DNA of 64,000 nucleotides. Source: Streptococcus suis (GTDB lineage: Bacteria; Bacillota; Bacilli; Lactobacillales; Streptococcaceae). The translations under genes were made by a program, and so were the position numbers. The DNA lies in assembly GCA_002831545.1 (NCBI GenBank), contig CP025095.1, positions 2,480,001 through 2,544,000 of the forward strand. Reading direction: 5' to 3'. Of this stretch, positions 19,687 through 29,300 are shown piece after piece. Within the stretch, counting starts at the first letter, position 1. The number at the start of each line of letters is the position of its first letter. The notes beneath the pieces were generated by a model that was given only the letters and a program-made list of their open reading frames with translations, had not been told where the DNA came from and did no database searches.

Positions 19687-19757
19687 ATTATACCAATTCC
19701 AACCACAATTACAAGGGCATTTCAGTAAGTGGTAAAATTAGACAGGTAAGTGGTAAA
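19687..19757 (-). promoter_or_regulatory. Promoter and tandem LytTR-type operator
   Basis: Minus-strand -35 TTGTAA (19714-19709), 16 bases, -10 TATAAT (19692-19687). Ten bases upstream of the -35 box begins a direct repeat of GTAAGTGGTAAA (19725-19736 and 19746-19757 on the + strand), period 21 bases, i.e. two helix turns. LytTR proteins bind direct repeats of this spacing, so this is likely an autoactivation site. Confidence 0.65.
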
Positions 19758-19840
19758 CATTCATCATTAAAAGTCGCTAGAATTCAAGTATCTATTTCTC
19801 CATCTTTTCAGAGACAGTTCACCTCTAACAGATTACTTTT

Positions 19841-20309
19841 TATACTCAATGAAAATCAAAAACAGACTAGCTCCAAAGGTTTGGGGAACCTTTGGAGCTT
19901 GGAGATAGAGCGAACGTAGTTCGTTTCTACTCAGCAGATAGAACCCTGTTACTATTTTGTTTCAAGGTAACAGGCTGGGAGTGGGAAAGAACTCGACCAA
20001 GATAAAAAGAGTTCGTCTTCCCACCCCCGCACAGCTCAAACTGTCTGGGAGACAGTTTGAGGTTGGAGATGAAGCGAACTCTGTTCGCATCAGTCGTAAT
20101 GGCCAGATTTGAAGTGCAAAACACGAATTGCTGAGATTTGCTTCGCAAATCCTATCTCCAACCTTTAACAGTCCACTGGACTGTTAAACCCAATCAACCA
20201 CTGCGCTGAGATGTTACCACGAACTCTGAGTAGTGGTCCTGGGCTTTTTGCCCAGCCTCACTCATCAAATCAAGTCAACAACGTCTGATTTTGATTTTCG
20301 AAGAGTATT
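19841..20309. repeat. BOX-like element interrupted by a larger repeat
   Basis: Left end TATACTCAATGAAAATC at 19841, right end GATTTTCGAAGAGTAT at about 20294-20308. The core is not the usual ~100 bases: a ~285-base dispersed repeat (19973-20258) sits within. The right end overlaps the last codons of the sortase gene. Confidence 0.7.
19973..20258. repeat. Dispersed modular repeat, copy A
   Basis: Shares blocks with 36646-36907, 48268-48548 and 59561-59764: GGGAGTGGGAAAGAACT, the hairpin CAAACTGTCTGGGAGACAG, GCGAACTCTGTTCGC, AATCAACCACTGCGCTGAGA and CGAACTCTGAG. It ends in a CTGGGC/GCCCAG hairpin. No protein is convincingly encoded. Confidence 0.75.
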
Positions 20310-21128
20310 AGTCAATAAGGTGACAAAACGATAAAGAATATAGCATAATAAGAGCCAGCCAAATATCGTTATATAAAAGACGAAGCTGAATGAGTGTTGT
20401 TGGTACTGCTTCATTTCTTCTTGACTTGTCTGTTTTGATTGAGCATCTTCCTCAGCTACATCCGGCTGACGATAGGCGTTAACCAATAAGCGATAGTCAA
20501 AAGGAGGAACTAGCGGATCACACGTCAACAGCGTTAACATATCTTGATTTTCAACAGGCAATAATTTTTGCCAATCGGTCGCCTTTATCACTTCTGTATT
20601 TTTGACCAAATATGTCAGTGTTGTCCCACCGATTTCAATAAAAATCTTATCTCCTTCTTTTAGCTCCGTTAAACGGAAAAAACGAAGATCTGTATACCAA
20701 CTACGATGACCTGCAATGACACTTCGGTGCCCCATACCACCAACAGGTAAATCTGTTCCAATAATAGAAGCCACCCCATCATTTAAATGCTGGCTAGTCG
20801 CTCCGATATATATTGGCTGGCGAATTTCAATACTTGGAATGCTTAGATAACCAATCACACCGCCTTCCAAATTAGGAACAACAACAGAATTACTATCCGA
20901 ACTATTCTTTTCTGCAAAAGGGTCAATTGTTGGGATATCTCCGCTACTGATTTGTTCTTCATAAGTATCAATTGCCGCTTTTTGCTCTGACGAAAATGAT
21001 GTCGAACGGCTTTGGTAAGACTGATAGTGTCGATAGGTCTGAAACTCATGCAAGGACATATTCGTCAGTAAGACTAACGGCAGTAATAAGCCAATCAGCA
21101 TGAGAATGTAGCCAATTTTTTTCATCAT
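20265..21128 (-). CDS. Class C-like pilus sortase (third of three)
   Basis: 287 residues. N-terminal membrane anchor (ILMLIGLLLPLVLL), sortase core with VIAGHRS (catalytic His), LTLLTCDP (catalytic Cys) and a final YRLLVNAYR (catalytic Arg), then a C-terminal helix (FYITIFGWLLLCYILYRF). Sequence is clearly diverged from the two upstream sortases (TCDP instead of TCTPY), so it may act on a different substrate or at wall anchoring. The start overlaps the previous gene by ATGA. Its last ~12 residues and stop are encoded by the end of a BOX-like repeat. Position matches srtD of the S. suis srtBCD cluster. Confidence 0.85.
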   Translation of the reverse strand: MMKKIGYILMLIGLLLPLVLLTNMSLHEFQTYRHYQSYQSRSTSFSSEQKAAIDTYEEQISSGDIPTIDPFAEKNSSDSNSVVVPNLEGGVIGYLSIPSIEIRQPIYIGATSQHLNDGVASIIGTDLPVGGMGHRSVIAGHRSWYTDLRFFRLTELKEGDKIFIEIGGTTLTYLVKNTEVIKATDWQKLLPVENQDMLTLLTCDPLVPPFDYRLLVNAYRQPDVAEEDAQSKQTSQEEMKQYQQHSFSFVFYITIFGWLLLCYILYRFVTLLTNTLRKSKSDVVDLI

Positions 21129-21994
21129 TTCACTTTTACCTTCCGATTCTTCTTCCTACTGCGAAGATAGAGGATAGCAACAATCACTAGTATAATCAGT
21201 AAAGCTATTAAGTAGGATAGCGTTAGCATGTCCAAAAAGAATACTGGTTTTTCCTTTTTGGCAACTTCAGGCTCGTAAGGAACACGGTGGCCACGTACCA
21301 ACAAACGATGACTGTTGATCATATACGGTGTACAGGTCAATAAAGTAGCATAGTCTTTTCCAGCCTGTACCAAGACAGGATCGAAGTCACTCGGCTCAAC
21401 AACTAAGATTTGATCCACCTCATAAGCTAGTGTTTCTGCGATGTTATGAATGTAAAACTGTTCCCCGACTTTGAGACGATCGAGATTGGTAAACAGGGAA
21501 GCATTGGGCAAACCACGATGGGCTGTTATGACAGTGTGAGTACTTTCACCACCAACCGGCAATGACGACCCCTCTAAGTGTCCGGCCCCTTTTTGTAATA
21601 CATATTCAGTTGTCCCAGCATAAATGGGAATCCGCTCATTGATTTTTGGAATTTCCACAAAACCAATTTTTTCCTTAACCTCAAGCATGCGTGCATATTC
21701 TGCAACTCCAGCCTTTTCTTCCTCTGTGTAGGGATCTTGCAGCTTGCGAGGGTCCAATGTCTGGTTATAGGCCCTAGCATGTTCCAATCTTTTTAAAACT
21801 TCCTCACTCGGTAACTGTTGGGCTTGTTCATAAAACGACTGAATTTCACGATCAGAATCATAGCGATAGTAAAACTGTGAAATCCAAGGATACAGTGTCA
21901 CTATTAAACCAAAGAGAAATAGGAGTTTCAGGAGTATGGATTGTTTGGATTTCCCCTTTTTCGTTTTATGTTGTGAGCGTTTTATCATTCTCAA
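21125..21994 (-). CDS. Class C pilus sortase (second)
   Basis: 289 residues. A basic N-terminus and membrane helix, the DPYTEEEKAG lid region typical of class C (the DP motif occupies the active site), catalytic His in VITAHRGLP, Cys in LLTCTPY and Arg in RLLVRGHR, then a C-terminal membrane helix and a lysine/arginine tail. Such enzymes link pilin subunits by isopeptide bonds. It overlaps the 3' end of the preceding sortase gene by 29 bases. Position corresponds to srtC of the srtBCD type cluster. Confidence 0.92.
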   Translation of the reverse strand: MRMIKRSQHKTKKGKSKQSILLKLLFLFGLIVTLYPWISQFYYRYDSDREIQSFYEQAQQLPSEEVLKRLEHARAYNQTLDPRKLQDPYTEEEKAGVAEYARMLEVKEKIGFVEIPKINERIPIYAGTTEYVLQKGAGHLEGSSLPVGGESTHTVITAHRGLPNASLFTNLDRLKVGEQFYIHNIAETLAYEVDQILVVEPSDFDPVLVQAGKDYATLLTCTPYMINSHRLLVRGHRVPYEPEVAKKEKPVFFLDMLTLSYLIALLIILVIVAILYLRSRKKNRKVKVK

Positions 21995-22877
21995 ACTTCT
22001 CTACCTGCTTTTTCTTTTTCCGTCTTCTTGTAAATAAGATAATCAACAAAATAATCACCAACATTCCCAAAGCATACAGAAGATAACGGATAAGAATACG
22101 CTTCTCTGCATTTTCAGCTGCTTTAAGATGGTCTTCCGCAACGTAAGGAATACGATGACCACGAACCAATAAACGGTGTGTATTCACCATATAAGGTGTA
22201 CAAGTTAATAACGTCGCATAATCCTGCCCAGGTTTTATCAAAAGTTCGTCAAACTGAGTTGGCTCAACAACCAATATTTGGTCTACTTTATAAGCTAACG
22301 TTTCTGCAATATTGTGAATATAGAAAGTATCGCCGATTTTTACCTTGGTTAAGTCCGTAAATAGGCGAGCTTTCGGCAAACCTGTATGAGCAGTTAAGAC
22401 TGTATGCGTATCACTTCCCCCAACTGGTAAAGAAGTTCCTTCTAAGTGACCAACACCTTTTTGTAACACGGTTTCAGAGGTTCCTGCATAAATAGGTATT
22501 TTTACATCAATTTTTGGAATTTCAACATATCCCATTTTCTCATGCAATTCCAACATCCGTGCATACTCCGCCCGTCCAGCTTCATGACGTGATTTGGTAT
22601 AGGGGTCTTCAGAGACCACATTATTCAAGCTTTCATTAAAAGCTCGAGCCAAATCCATCCGTTCTTGAACCTCTTTGGTCGTTAAGTTTTGTTTTTCTTG
22701 GTCGAAAGAAGTCGTTAGTTGATCAGCCTCGTACCGATAATAAAAATTGGAAATATGTGGATAGAGTAAAATCCCCAGTCCGATTAAAAATACTAGATAA
22801 AATGGGAGGTTACTCTTCTTTTTTTTCTTTGTCACTTTATCTGACTTTTTTTGTATTTGATTCTTATTTTTTTTCAT
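21966..22877 (-). CDS. Class C pilus sortase (first)
   Basis: 303 residues, about two-thirds identical by eye to the next sortase. Features in order: lysine-rich N-terminus, membrane helix (LPFYLVFLIGLGILLYP), lid with SEDPYTKSR, catalytic HTGLP, LLTCTPY, RLLVRGHR, C-terminal helix and basic tail. First gene of a three-sortase operon with overlapping genes; it may have its own promoter in the ~530-base gap after the pilin genes. Position corresponds to srtB. Confidence 0.92.
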   Translation of the reverse strand: MKKNKNQIQKKSDKVTKKKKKSNLPFYLVFLIGLGILLYPHISNFYYRYEADQLTTSFDQEKQNLTTKEVQERMDLARAFNESLNNVVSEDPYTKSRHEAGRAEYARMLELHEKMGYVEIPKIDVKIPIYAGTSETVLQKGVGHLEGTSLPVGGSDTHTVLTAHTGLPKARLFTDLTKVKIGDTFYIHNIAETLAYKVDQILVVEPTQFDELLIKPGQDYATLLTCTPYMVNTHRLLVRGHRIPYVAEDHLKAAENAEKRILIRYLLYALGMLVIILLIILFTRRRKKKKQVEKFENDKTLTT

Positions 22878-22976
22878 GACTTTTCTACATTTTTGTTATG
22901 ATGCCACTGCAAGCATCTTGCATCGTCTTTCCTTCAACTTTGTGAACACACGTTGAATCTTCTAGAGTTTTTTCAG

Positions 22977-23061
22977 TCTAAACTCAACGAAAACCCAAAC
23001 CGAAGACAAAGACTTGTTGATAAGTTCTTGACAACGGATACTGTTGATTTTCGAGGAGTAT
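22977..23061. repeat. Degenerate BOX-like repeat
   Basis: Begins TCTAAACTCAACGAAAAC and ends GATTTTCGAGGAGTATA, decayed forms of the BOX-like ends seen at 17024, 19841 and 45529. It abuts the first MITE copy. Confidence 0.5.
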
Positions 23062-23165
23062 AGTCCTTTAGTTCACTTTTAGTACTAGATAGCGAGCCGC
23101 TGGCATAACTGGAGTTAGACAAAGCGAGTCAACGAAGTAATAAAAGAAAAACTAAATGACGATAT
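23061..23165. repeat. Inverted-repeat MITE, copy 1
   Basis: Left end TAGTCCTTTAGTTCACTTTT and right end AGTAATAAAAGAAAAACTAA...GAC are imperfect inverted repeats of about 27 bases. Almost identical to the next 104 bases, so it was duplicated in tandem. Confidence 0.75.
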
Positions 23166-23166
23166 A

Positions 23167-23270
23167 TAGTCTTTTAGTTTACTTTTAGTACTAGGCAACG
23201 AGCCGCTGGCATAACTGGAGTTAGGCAAGGCGAGTTAACGAAGTAATAAAAGAAAAACTAAATGACGATA
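23167..23270. repeat. Inverted-repeat MITE, copy 2 (tandem)
   Basis: Same structure as copy 1 with about ten substitutions; both share the core GAGCCGCTGGCATAACTGGA. A third diverged copy lies at 35888-36039. Confidence 0.75.
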
Positions 23271-23291
23271 TAAGACTGTTTCTCACCCTAT

Positions 23292-23300
23292 ATTATACCA
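23292..23300 (-). promoter_or_regulatory. Possible extended -10 promoter for the sortase operon
   Basis: Minus strand TGGTATAAT (TGn plus consensus -10) without a clear -35. Transcription from here would give a leader of about 400 bases containing the repeats before the first sortase gene. Confidence 0.4.
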
Positions 23301-23344
23301 CAAACCCCCTCCCATAGTATGGGCAAGGCCTCTCCTTTAAACCG

Positions 23345-23391
23345 AAAAAATCCCATTGCCACAGATTCAACCTGACAATGAGATTTTTTCT
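23345..23391 (-). terminator. Terminator after the pilin genes
   Basis: Minus strand ATCTCATTG, a 20-base loop, CAATGGGAT and TTTTTT; an A run precedes the hairpin, so it may also work from the other side. It separates pilin genes from sortase genes. Confidence 0.8.
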
Positions 23392-23412
23392 TTATTCTTA
23401 GTCTGTCAGGCA

Positions 23413-24267
23413 CTATCGTTTCGTATAAGTAACCAAACGATAGCCCAGCAAGAAGAGGATAATGCCTAGCGATAAAACCGCTATGACCACCGCATTCCCC
23501 GTATATGGAATCTCAATACCGGGCGGTGTGATGGGCTTGTTCTTGATTTTTACAATCTCAGAAACATGGGAATCCGAGCTAATCTCAAACGGTATCGTAT
23601 CGTGAGACAGAAGATACCCTGTAGGCGCCTGCACCTCCTTTAGGTAATAACGACCATAAGGAAGAGGACCTACTTGAAAACGACCATCTGAGCCTGAAGT
23701 GACATGATAAGAATTGCCGTCGATATTCACTTCCTTCAGTTCTCCATTCACTTCCTCAAGGACTACAAACTCTGCCCCTGATAAGGGAGCGGTGCTTGTT
23801 GAGACCTTCAGAAAGGTTTTACTGCCGGTTTCCTTGCTTGGTCTTCTGACTTTTGCCTCAATCTTCAACACACTTCCATCTACCTTCATGACGAATGGAA
23901 TGACTTCGAGTTTTGTAGGAGTCCCTACTTGTCGAACGTAATACCATCCCTTAGCCAAGCCCTGAAAGCTGGCTTGACCATCTGAAGTGAGAGCCTGTGA
24001 GGAAATTGGCTCACCATAGTGCTGTGTTAATTCTGACCGACTTTTTTCATATAAAGTATCTGCCAACTGTCCAGAAGAGGCTGGCTCTTCTGCAGCAATA
24101 TACCAAGCCTCCAAGCCGGTTGACACTTGACTGGCATCTATTCCGTCTGGAAGAGGAATATGAACCTGAACATCAAAGGAATCTTGGGCTTGAAGGGAAA
24201 GAGAGGGCAGTGATACTACACACATAACTGCTATAAAACAACTTATCAGCTGTATTAGTCGTCTCAT
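23413..24267 (-). CDS. Minor pilin (LPXTG-like, CnaB domain)
   Basis: 284 residues. Signal peptide at 1-28 (QLISCFIAVMCVVSLPSLSL), an N-terminal pilin domain, a SpaA/CnaB domain at about 150-235 with the E-box YYLKEVQAPTGY, then the sorting signal IPYTG, a hydrophobic helix and TYTKR. It is probably the basal, wall-anchoring subunit because it is the smallest and last pilin gene. The fourth LPXTG-like signal here starts with Ile rather than Leu, matching the divergent motifs of the other two pilins and the dedicated sortases. Confidence 0.88.
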   Translation of the reverse strand: MRRLIQLISCFIAVMCVVSLPSLSLQAQDSFDVQVHIPLPDGIDASQVSTGLEAWYIAAEEPASSGQLADTLYEKSRSELTQHYGEPISSQALTSDGQASFQGLAKGWYYVRQVGTPTKLEVIPFVMKVDGSVLKIEAKVRRPSKETGSKTFLKVSTSTAPLSGAEFVVLEEVNGELKEVNIDGNSYHVTSGSDGRFQVGPLPYGRYYLKEVQAPTGYLLSHDTIPFEISSDSHVSEIVKIKNKPITPPGIEIPYTGNAVVIAVLSLGIILFLLGYRLVTYTKR

Positions 24268-24291
24268 CTGTCCCTCCTTTTCTAGTATAAA

Positions 24292-26313
24292 TTATGCTTC
24301 TTCTTCAGATTGGCGTTTTTTCATCGCGATGAAGGCGAATACCATCGCACTCAAACCGACAACTGTAAAGATAAGTGTACCGATACCACCAGTTTGTGGA
24401 ATGGTTACTTTCTTGTTGACAACGCGTTGATGTTCATCAATTGCAGTCGCTGAAGTGTCTTTCCAAGTACCTTCGCGAACTTCAAACGGTATAGTACTAC
24501 TTGGCAATGCGTAGCCTTCTGGAGCCTTGGTTTCAACAAGTTCATATTGACCTGCTTTTAAACCTTTAACTTCAAATTTACCATCTGCAGACGATACAAA
24601 AGTGAATGCCTGATCCTTAGCCACCCATTCCCACTGCATATTCAAGGCTTCATAAGCTGCATCACGTTCTGCTTTTTTGGTGTCAACTTCATTTTTAGCT
24701 TTTACAGCTGCTCGATACGCTTCCTCTGCTTGCTTATATTTGTTCAATTGTTCTTGTTGGGTTTGAGCATTCTTCAATGCAAGATATTTGTTTTCTTGAT
24801 TCTTCACTACAAACTCTGCACCAAGGAGTTTCTCAATTCCCTGTTCATCTGCTTCTTTATCATCTGTCTTGATGAAACGTTTTCCGTGAGTGATGACTTT
24901 TGGTTGGTCTGGTACGATTGGTGGTGGGTTGTCTGATGGGTTGTTGGTTACAGTGAGGATATGACCTTTATCAGCTCCAGTTTCAACAGTATAAGTTGGA
25001 ATGTAACCGTTAATATCCTTTTCGACAACTATGTATTCTTTTGTTGATTTTAAATCAGCATGAGTAAACTCAATTTCTGTTTGACCTGGTTGAATTGTAA
25101 TTTCTTCACCAATCTTTTTACCAGTTTCTTTTTCGTAAACAACAAAAGTCGCTGATTTATCTCGACTGCCATCTTTCCAAGTTTTATTGATTTTAATTTT
25201 CAGCTGACCACCATCTTCTTTTGGTGTAACCGGATCTGGCTCATCATTTTTATCTTCACGTGGGCGGTTACCATAGTGGAATTTCACTTTGTTAGGGATT
25301 TCAGTATCCACTTTAGCTGAGTCGTTGAGGACACCCTTATAGGTCAAAGTGATGTTAACATCCTGAGTCTTAGCAGCCTCTTCTATAGCCCTCAGACCTG
25401 TTTCATTTACTTTCACCATAAATCCACGTTTGTCTTGAGTGATAGTGTAGTGATCATTTCCATTAAGATTTGGAACTTCTTTAGAAGCCACGTTTAATGA
25501 ATTTTCTACAAAGTCCAAACCTTCAACCATCAAGTCTTCCCAGACAATCGTCTTGTAAGAAGAGCCTTTTGGAATTTTTGTAGTGATCTTGTAGGTTACT
25601 TCTTCACCAATTGCGACATTTTTAGTTTGAGTGCCACCTTCAGCAAACTCTTTCGTCACTGTCGGTTTATCTTCTGTATTTTTTGGATAGACATGGAGGG
25701 GGTTGCGGTCATTATCAAAATAGCCTGTTCCATCTGGTTTCGTTACTGGTAACTCTAATTTAAACGGAACAGCTTTTGCTTCGGTCAATTCACTACCCTT
25801 GGTATCACCTTCTTGTTTATTATAATATGGTGAGTGTTCTTTGTCTTCTACAAAGATGTAGATGCCGTTTTCAAGGACAACTTCTGCACCTGTGTTTTCT
25901 ACGGTAGTAATACTAGCTTTATTTGAGTCTGTATGTAACTTATATTTTTTTGTATCTGAATTTGGTGCAGAATCCTCCAAGCCAAGTAAGCTATTACCAG
26001 TTACTACACCTTCTCCATTTTCAGTATCTGCAACTTGTTTATAGACTTTAAAGGTTACTCCGCCTATATCTTTAGCACTACTACCAAAATAATCAGTAAT
26101 TGTGCCAATCCGATTACCATTGTAGCCATCTTTTTTGGCTTCGTGATCAAAATCAGCGAACTGTTCCTTATTCAATAAAATTTTATGAACAAAAACTTTC
26201 GTTTGCTGCGGTTGTGCATCATCAGCATGTACCAGATGGCGAATATTTCCCAATGGACCTAGGATTGTCACTAAGACGGTCAAGAGGGAAAATAATTTCG
26301 TTAGTTTTTTCAT
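24292..26313 (-). CDS. Major (backbone) pilin
   Basis: 673 residues. Signal peptide (KKLTKLFSLLTVLVTILG), pilin motif with the linking lysine in PLHVYPKNTED (about 205-213), fimbrial shaft domain, a CnaB domain (about 375-460), then a SpaA domain with E-box YELVETKAPEGYALP, sorting signal IPQTGG, helix and basic-acidic tail. The C-terminal SpaA domain carries an inserted charged helix of about 45 residues rich in A, K, E and Q (about 560-605). Start at 26313 has AGGAG seven bases upstream; an ATG two codons earlier lies too close to it. Sortase C links subunits through the pilin-motif lysine and the IPQT threonine. Confidence 0.93.
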   Translation of the reverse strand: MKKLTKLFSLLTVLVTILGPLGNIRHLVHADDAQPQQTKVFVHKILLNKEQFADFDHEAKKDGYNGNRIGTITDYFGSSAKDIGGVTFKVYKQVADTENGEGVVTGNSLLGLEDSAPNSDTKKYKLHTDSNKASITTVENTGAEVVLENGIYIFVEDKEHSPYYNKQEGDTKGSELTEAKAVPFKLELPVTKPDGTGYFDNDRNPLHVYPKNTEDKPTVTKEFAEGGTQTKNVAIGEEVTYKITTKIPKGSSYKTIVWEDLMVEGLDFVENSLNVASKEVPNLNGNDHYTITQDKRGFMVKVNETGLRAIEEAAKTQDVNITLTYKGVLNDSAKVDTEIPNKVKFHYGNRPREDKNDEPDPVTPKEDGGQLKIKINKTWKDGSRDKSATFVVYEKETGKKIGEEITIQPGQTEIEFTHADLKSTKEYIVVEKDINGYIPTYTVETGADKGHILTVTNNPSDNPPPIVPDQPKVITHGKRFIKTDDKEADEQGIEKLLGAEFVVKNQENKYLALKNAQTQQEQLNKYKQAEEAYRAAVKAKNEVDTKKAERDAAYEALNMQWEWVAKDQAFTFVSSADGKFEVKGLKAGQYELVETKAPEGYALPSSTIPFEVREGTWKDTSATAIDEHQRVVNKKVTIPQTGGIGTLIFTVVGLSAMVFAFIAMKKRQSEEEA

Positions 26314-26353
26314 GAACATTCTCCTATTTTTTTAGTTGTGTTTCCATTAGGGG

Positions 26354-29300
26354 TTATAGACTGTTTTTGCGACGTCGCTCAACGGCTAAAGCTACTAACA
26401 TCATCACCCCCCCTAATGCAATATATGGGATTGCACCCATTCCACCTGCTTGCGGATATTCTCCTTTGCGGAGGTTTTTCACGATAATCAGGTGTGTATC
26501 CGTACCGTCCAGACTGACAAGGTCGCCTCCATCGTGGATGGTGATGGCTCCGTCTGTTCCGACATCGATACGGTATTCTTTTTGAATGAGTTGATAGCCG
26601 TCTGGGGCTATGGTTTCTTTGAGGATATAGGTTTTTCCTAAATCCAAATTCTCAAAGCTGACGTCATCTCCTGTCGTCGCCGTTTGCTTGACAATCGGGA
26701 TAGCGTCTGCCTTGTTTGCTTCCTTCAACTCGAAGGTGGCTTCCAAGCGTTGAGTGCTATCTCTGTAATCACGTTTAGCGAGTTTGAAATAGCTGGTTTG
26801 TTTGGTATTCTTCATGGTGAAGAGTACAATATTGTTCCCATCTGCTCTTTCCGCTAGCGTCACCGTGTCGTCTCCATTATGCAGGAAGGTCGTGCCATCA
26901 TGGTTTATCTGGAAGCGATATTTTTTGGTGTTTACTTGATAACCTGTCGGAGCAGTGGTCTCTTGTAAAATGTAGTAACCAAAGCTGAGCGGGGTTTCAA
27001 AGACACCGTTTGTGGTGACACCACTCGCTACCACTTCTTCCTCCACACCATTATTATCTGCATCTCGATAGATGGTAAACCGTGCGCCATCCAGTAGATG
27101 ATTTTCATCACCGCTGTCGGTTTTTTGGAGTTTAAAGGTAAATTGTTTAAAGTTTTTTATGGTGAGTTCGATGGTATTGCCTTGAGAAGCGTCAACGCTG
27201 ACCATATTGGTATCTGCGGTAATCAGTCTCAAGGTACCATTTGCTTGAATTTCAAACTTAATATCTTGTAATTCTGAGACTGGTCTATAACCACCGGTCG
27301 GAACGACTGTCTCTTTCAAGATATAGATGCCGACTGGCAAGTTTGAGAAGGTAATACTGTTATCAGCATTGCTGGTAGTGCCTTTCATACCGACACCATC
27401 AATGACTACAGGTCGATTATCCTCTGTAAAGAGTTCAAATCGAGCGTTCAATCCAGTCGCTGGATTATGGTAGTCCCGTTTCTTCACTTTGATGCTACGA
27501 CGTTCATTTTTAACGGTAATCGTTGTTGAGCGATCCGTCGCATCAATGTCACCGATAGCAAAGTTGTCATCTCCATTATCTGTCGTTACGCTACCATCTT
27601 CTGCAACCACCAGCTTGTACTTTTTACCGTTGGTAACATAACCTGTTGGTGATTGGCTTTCTTGGAGATAGTAGGTTCCTGCATCTGTAACAGTAAATTC
27701 AAGAATACCTTGGCTATTTGTTGTCTTTTCATCCCCTATCTGGGTTGTTTGGTCAGAAGCAAAGAGCTTGAACTTGGCTCCTGCGAGAAGCGTTTGTTTG
27801 GTCTTGTCTATTTTCTTAACCTTGATTTTCTTCTCAAACTCATTTTTAAGGACGATAGACAAACGGTTATCCTTGGTTGTAGTCCCCACTAGGTTTGCAG
27901 GGGCATCCACCCCAAGTACAATCTGATTGGAAGCATTAACAGTAAATGTAAATGCTTCTAACTGTTTGTAACCACCTGGAGCACTCATTTCTTCCAATCT
28001 ATAGCGCCCCTGTGGAAGCAAGAAGACTGCATCTACATCAGCTCGTGTCGTCCATTCTACTGTCTTAGCAGTCGAGTTAGCAACACCACTATAATGATTT
28101 TGATGCCATGTCACATCTTTAAAGTTTGGAGCAGGTGTTTGATCCAGTGCAGTTATTTTCAATCGAACGCCTGCCAGACTGATACCTGTCGCCTTTTTCA
28201 GTTTTTGAACGCTCATCTCAAGGAATGGAACGTTTTTTACAGTCAGGCGGATTTCTCGATTTTCATCTGCATTGCTGGTCGTCAAGAGTTCTGCTGGTCC
28301 TTCAAGAACGGTTAGAGTTCCATTGGCAGCAATCTGTACCTTAATATCCGTAATTCCATTGTAATTGCTTGGTGTCCGTACCTCTTTGAGGACATAAACA
28401 CCAGGATTGAGATTACGGAAGACAAGGTTCTCACCAGACGACGTCGTATTTCCGGCATCGACACGACTACCATTTTCACGATAAAGTTCAAAACGGGCAT
28501 CCAGTCCAGCATTTGTCGTCAAGTCTTTCTTGATGACTTTAAAGTTATAGCTTTTTTGCGTATTTTTTACTTTAATGCTAATAGCATTCGCAAGAACTCC
28601 GCTAACAGCTGGTAAATCTGTTACGCTGACCGAATTCGTTTGACTTAAAACTCTAAAACGTGTCACAGCTTTTTGTTGGGTCACGTCATAGGCTCGTGTG
28701 GTTTCCTCCAATTCCAGCAAGACTGGGGCAGTCAAGCCATCATAGCCTTCTGGTGCCTGCGCTTCCACAAGAACATATTTGCCCAGAGCTGTCGCAGTTA
28801 ACCTAGTCATGCTACTTTGACCTGTAAAGGTCAAGGTTTGCACAAGATTGCTGTCATTAAGAGTAACACTTGATACAGTATCTGCTGTTGTACTATCGTC
28901 AACTTTGTAGAGCTTAAAGATGACAGGTTTTGAGATTTGGGTGTTATTGCTATCAACCTTCTCAATTTTGAACTCTGGGTTTTCGATGTTACCGATTTTA
29001 ATAATATTGGCTGTATCATTACTTCCACCTGCGTCAATCGTTTGGGTAGCATCTCGAACACTTACCTGCAGGTCTCTGATTCCCAACCATCTCCCTGTTC
29101 CTGTCTGTAGATTTCGTACACGAATGTATCGTGCATAGATATCTACCGATTGAGTAAGGTCAAGCGTTGTGAAATCACCAAGTGATTGGTAGGTGATGCC
29201 ATCTGATGAATACTCAAGGGTATAGCTATCCATCTTGTCACGGTCACTACCATCTGTAGCATTTTTACCTTGCGCAAAGAGGATTTGCGTCACGCGTTGA

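Noticed and set aside
19927..20148. 73-codon minus-strand frame within the intergenic repeat (and a similar + frame at 48334-48651)
   Set aside because: The same peptide-like stretch appears because the modular repeat is shared between the two places. There is no ribosome site, and the frames are not kept in the other two copies.
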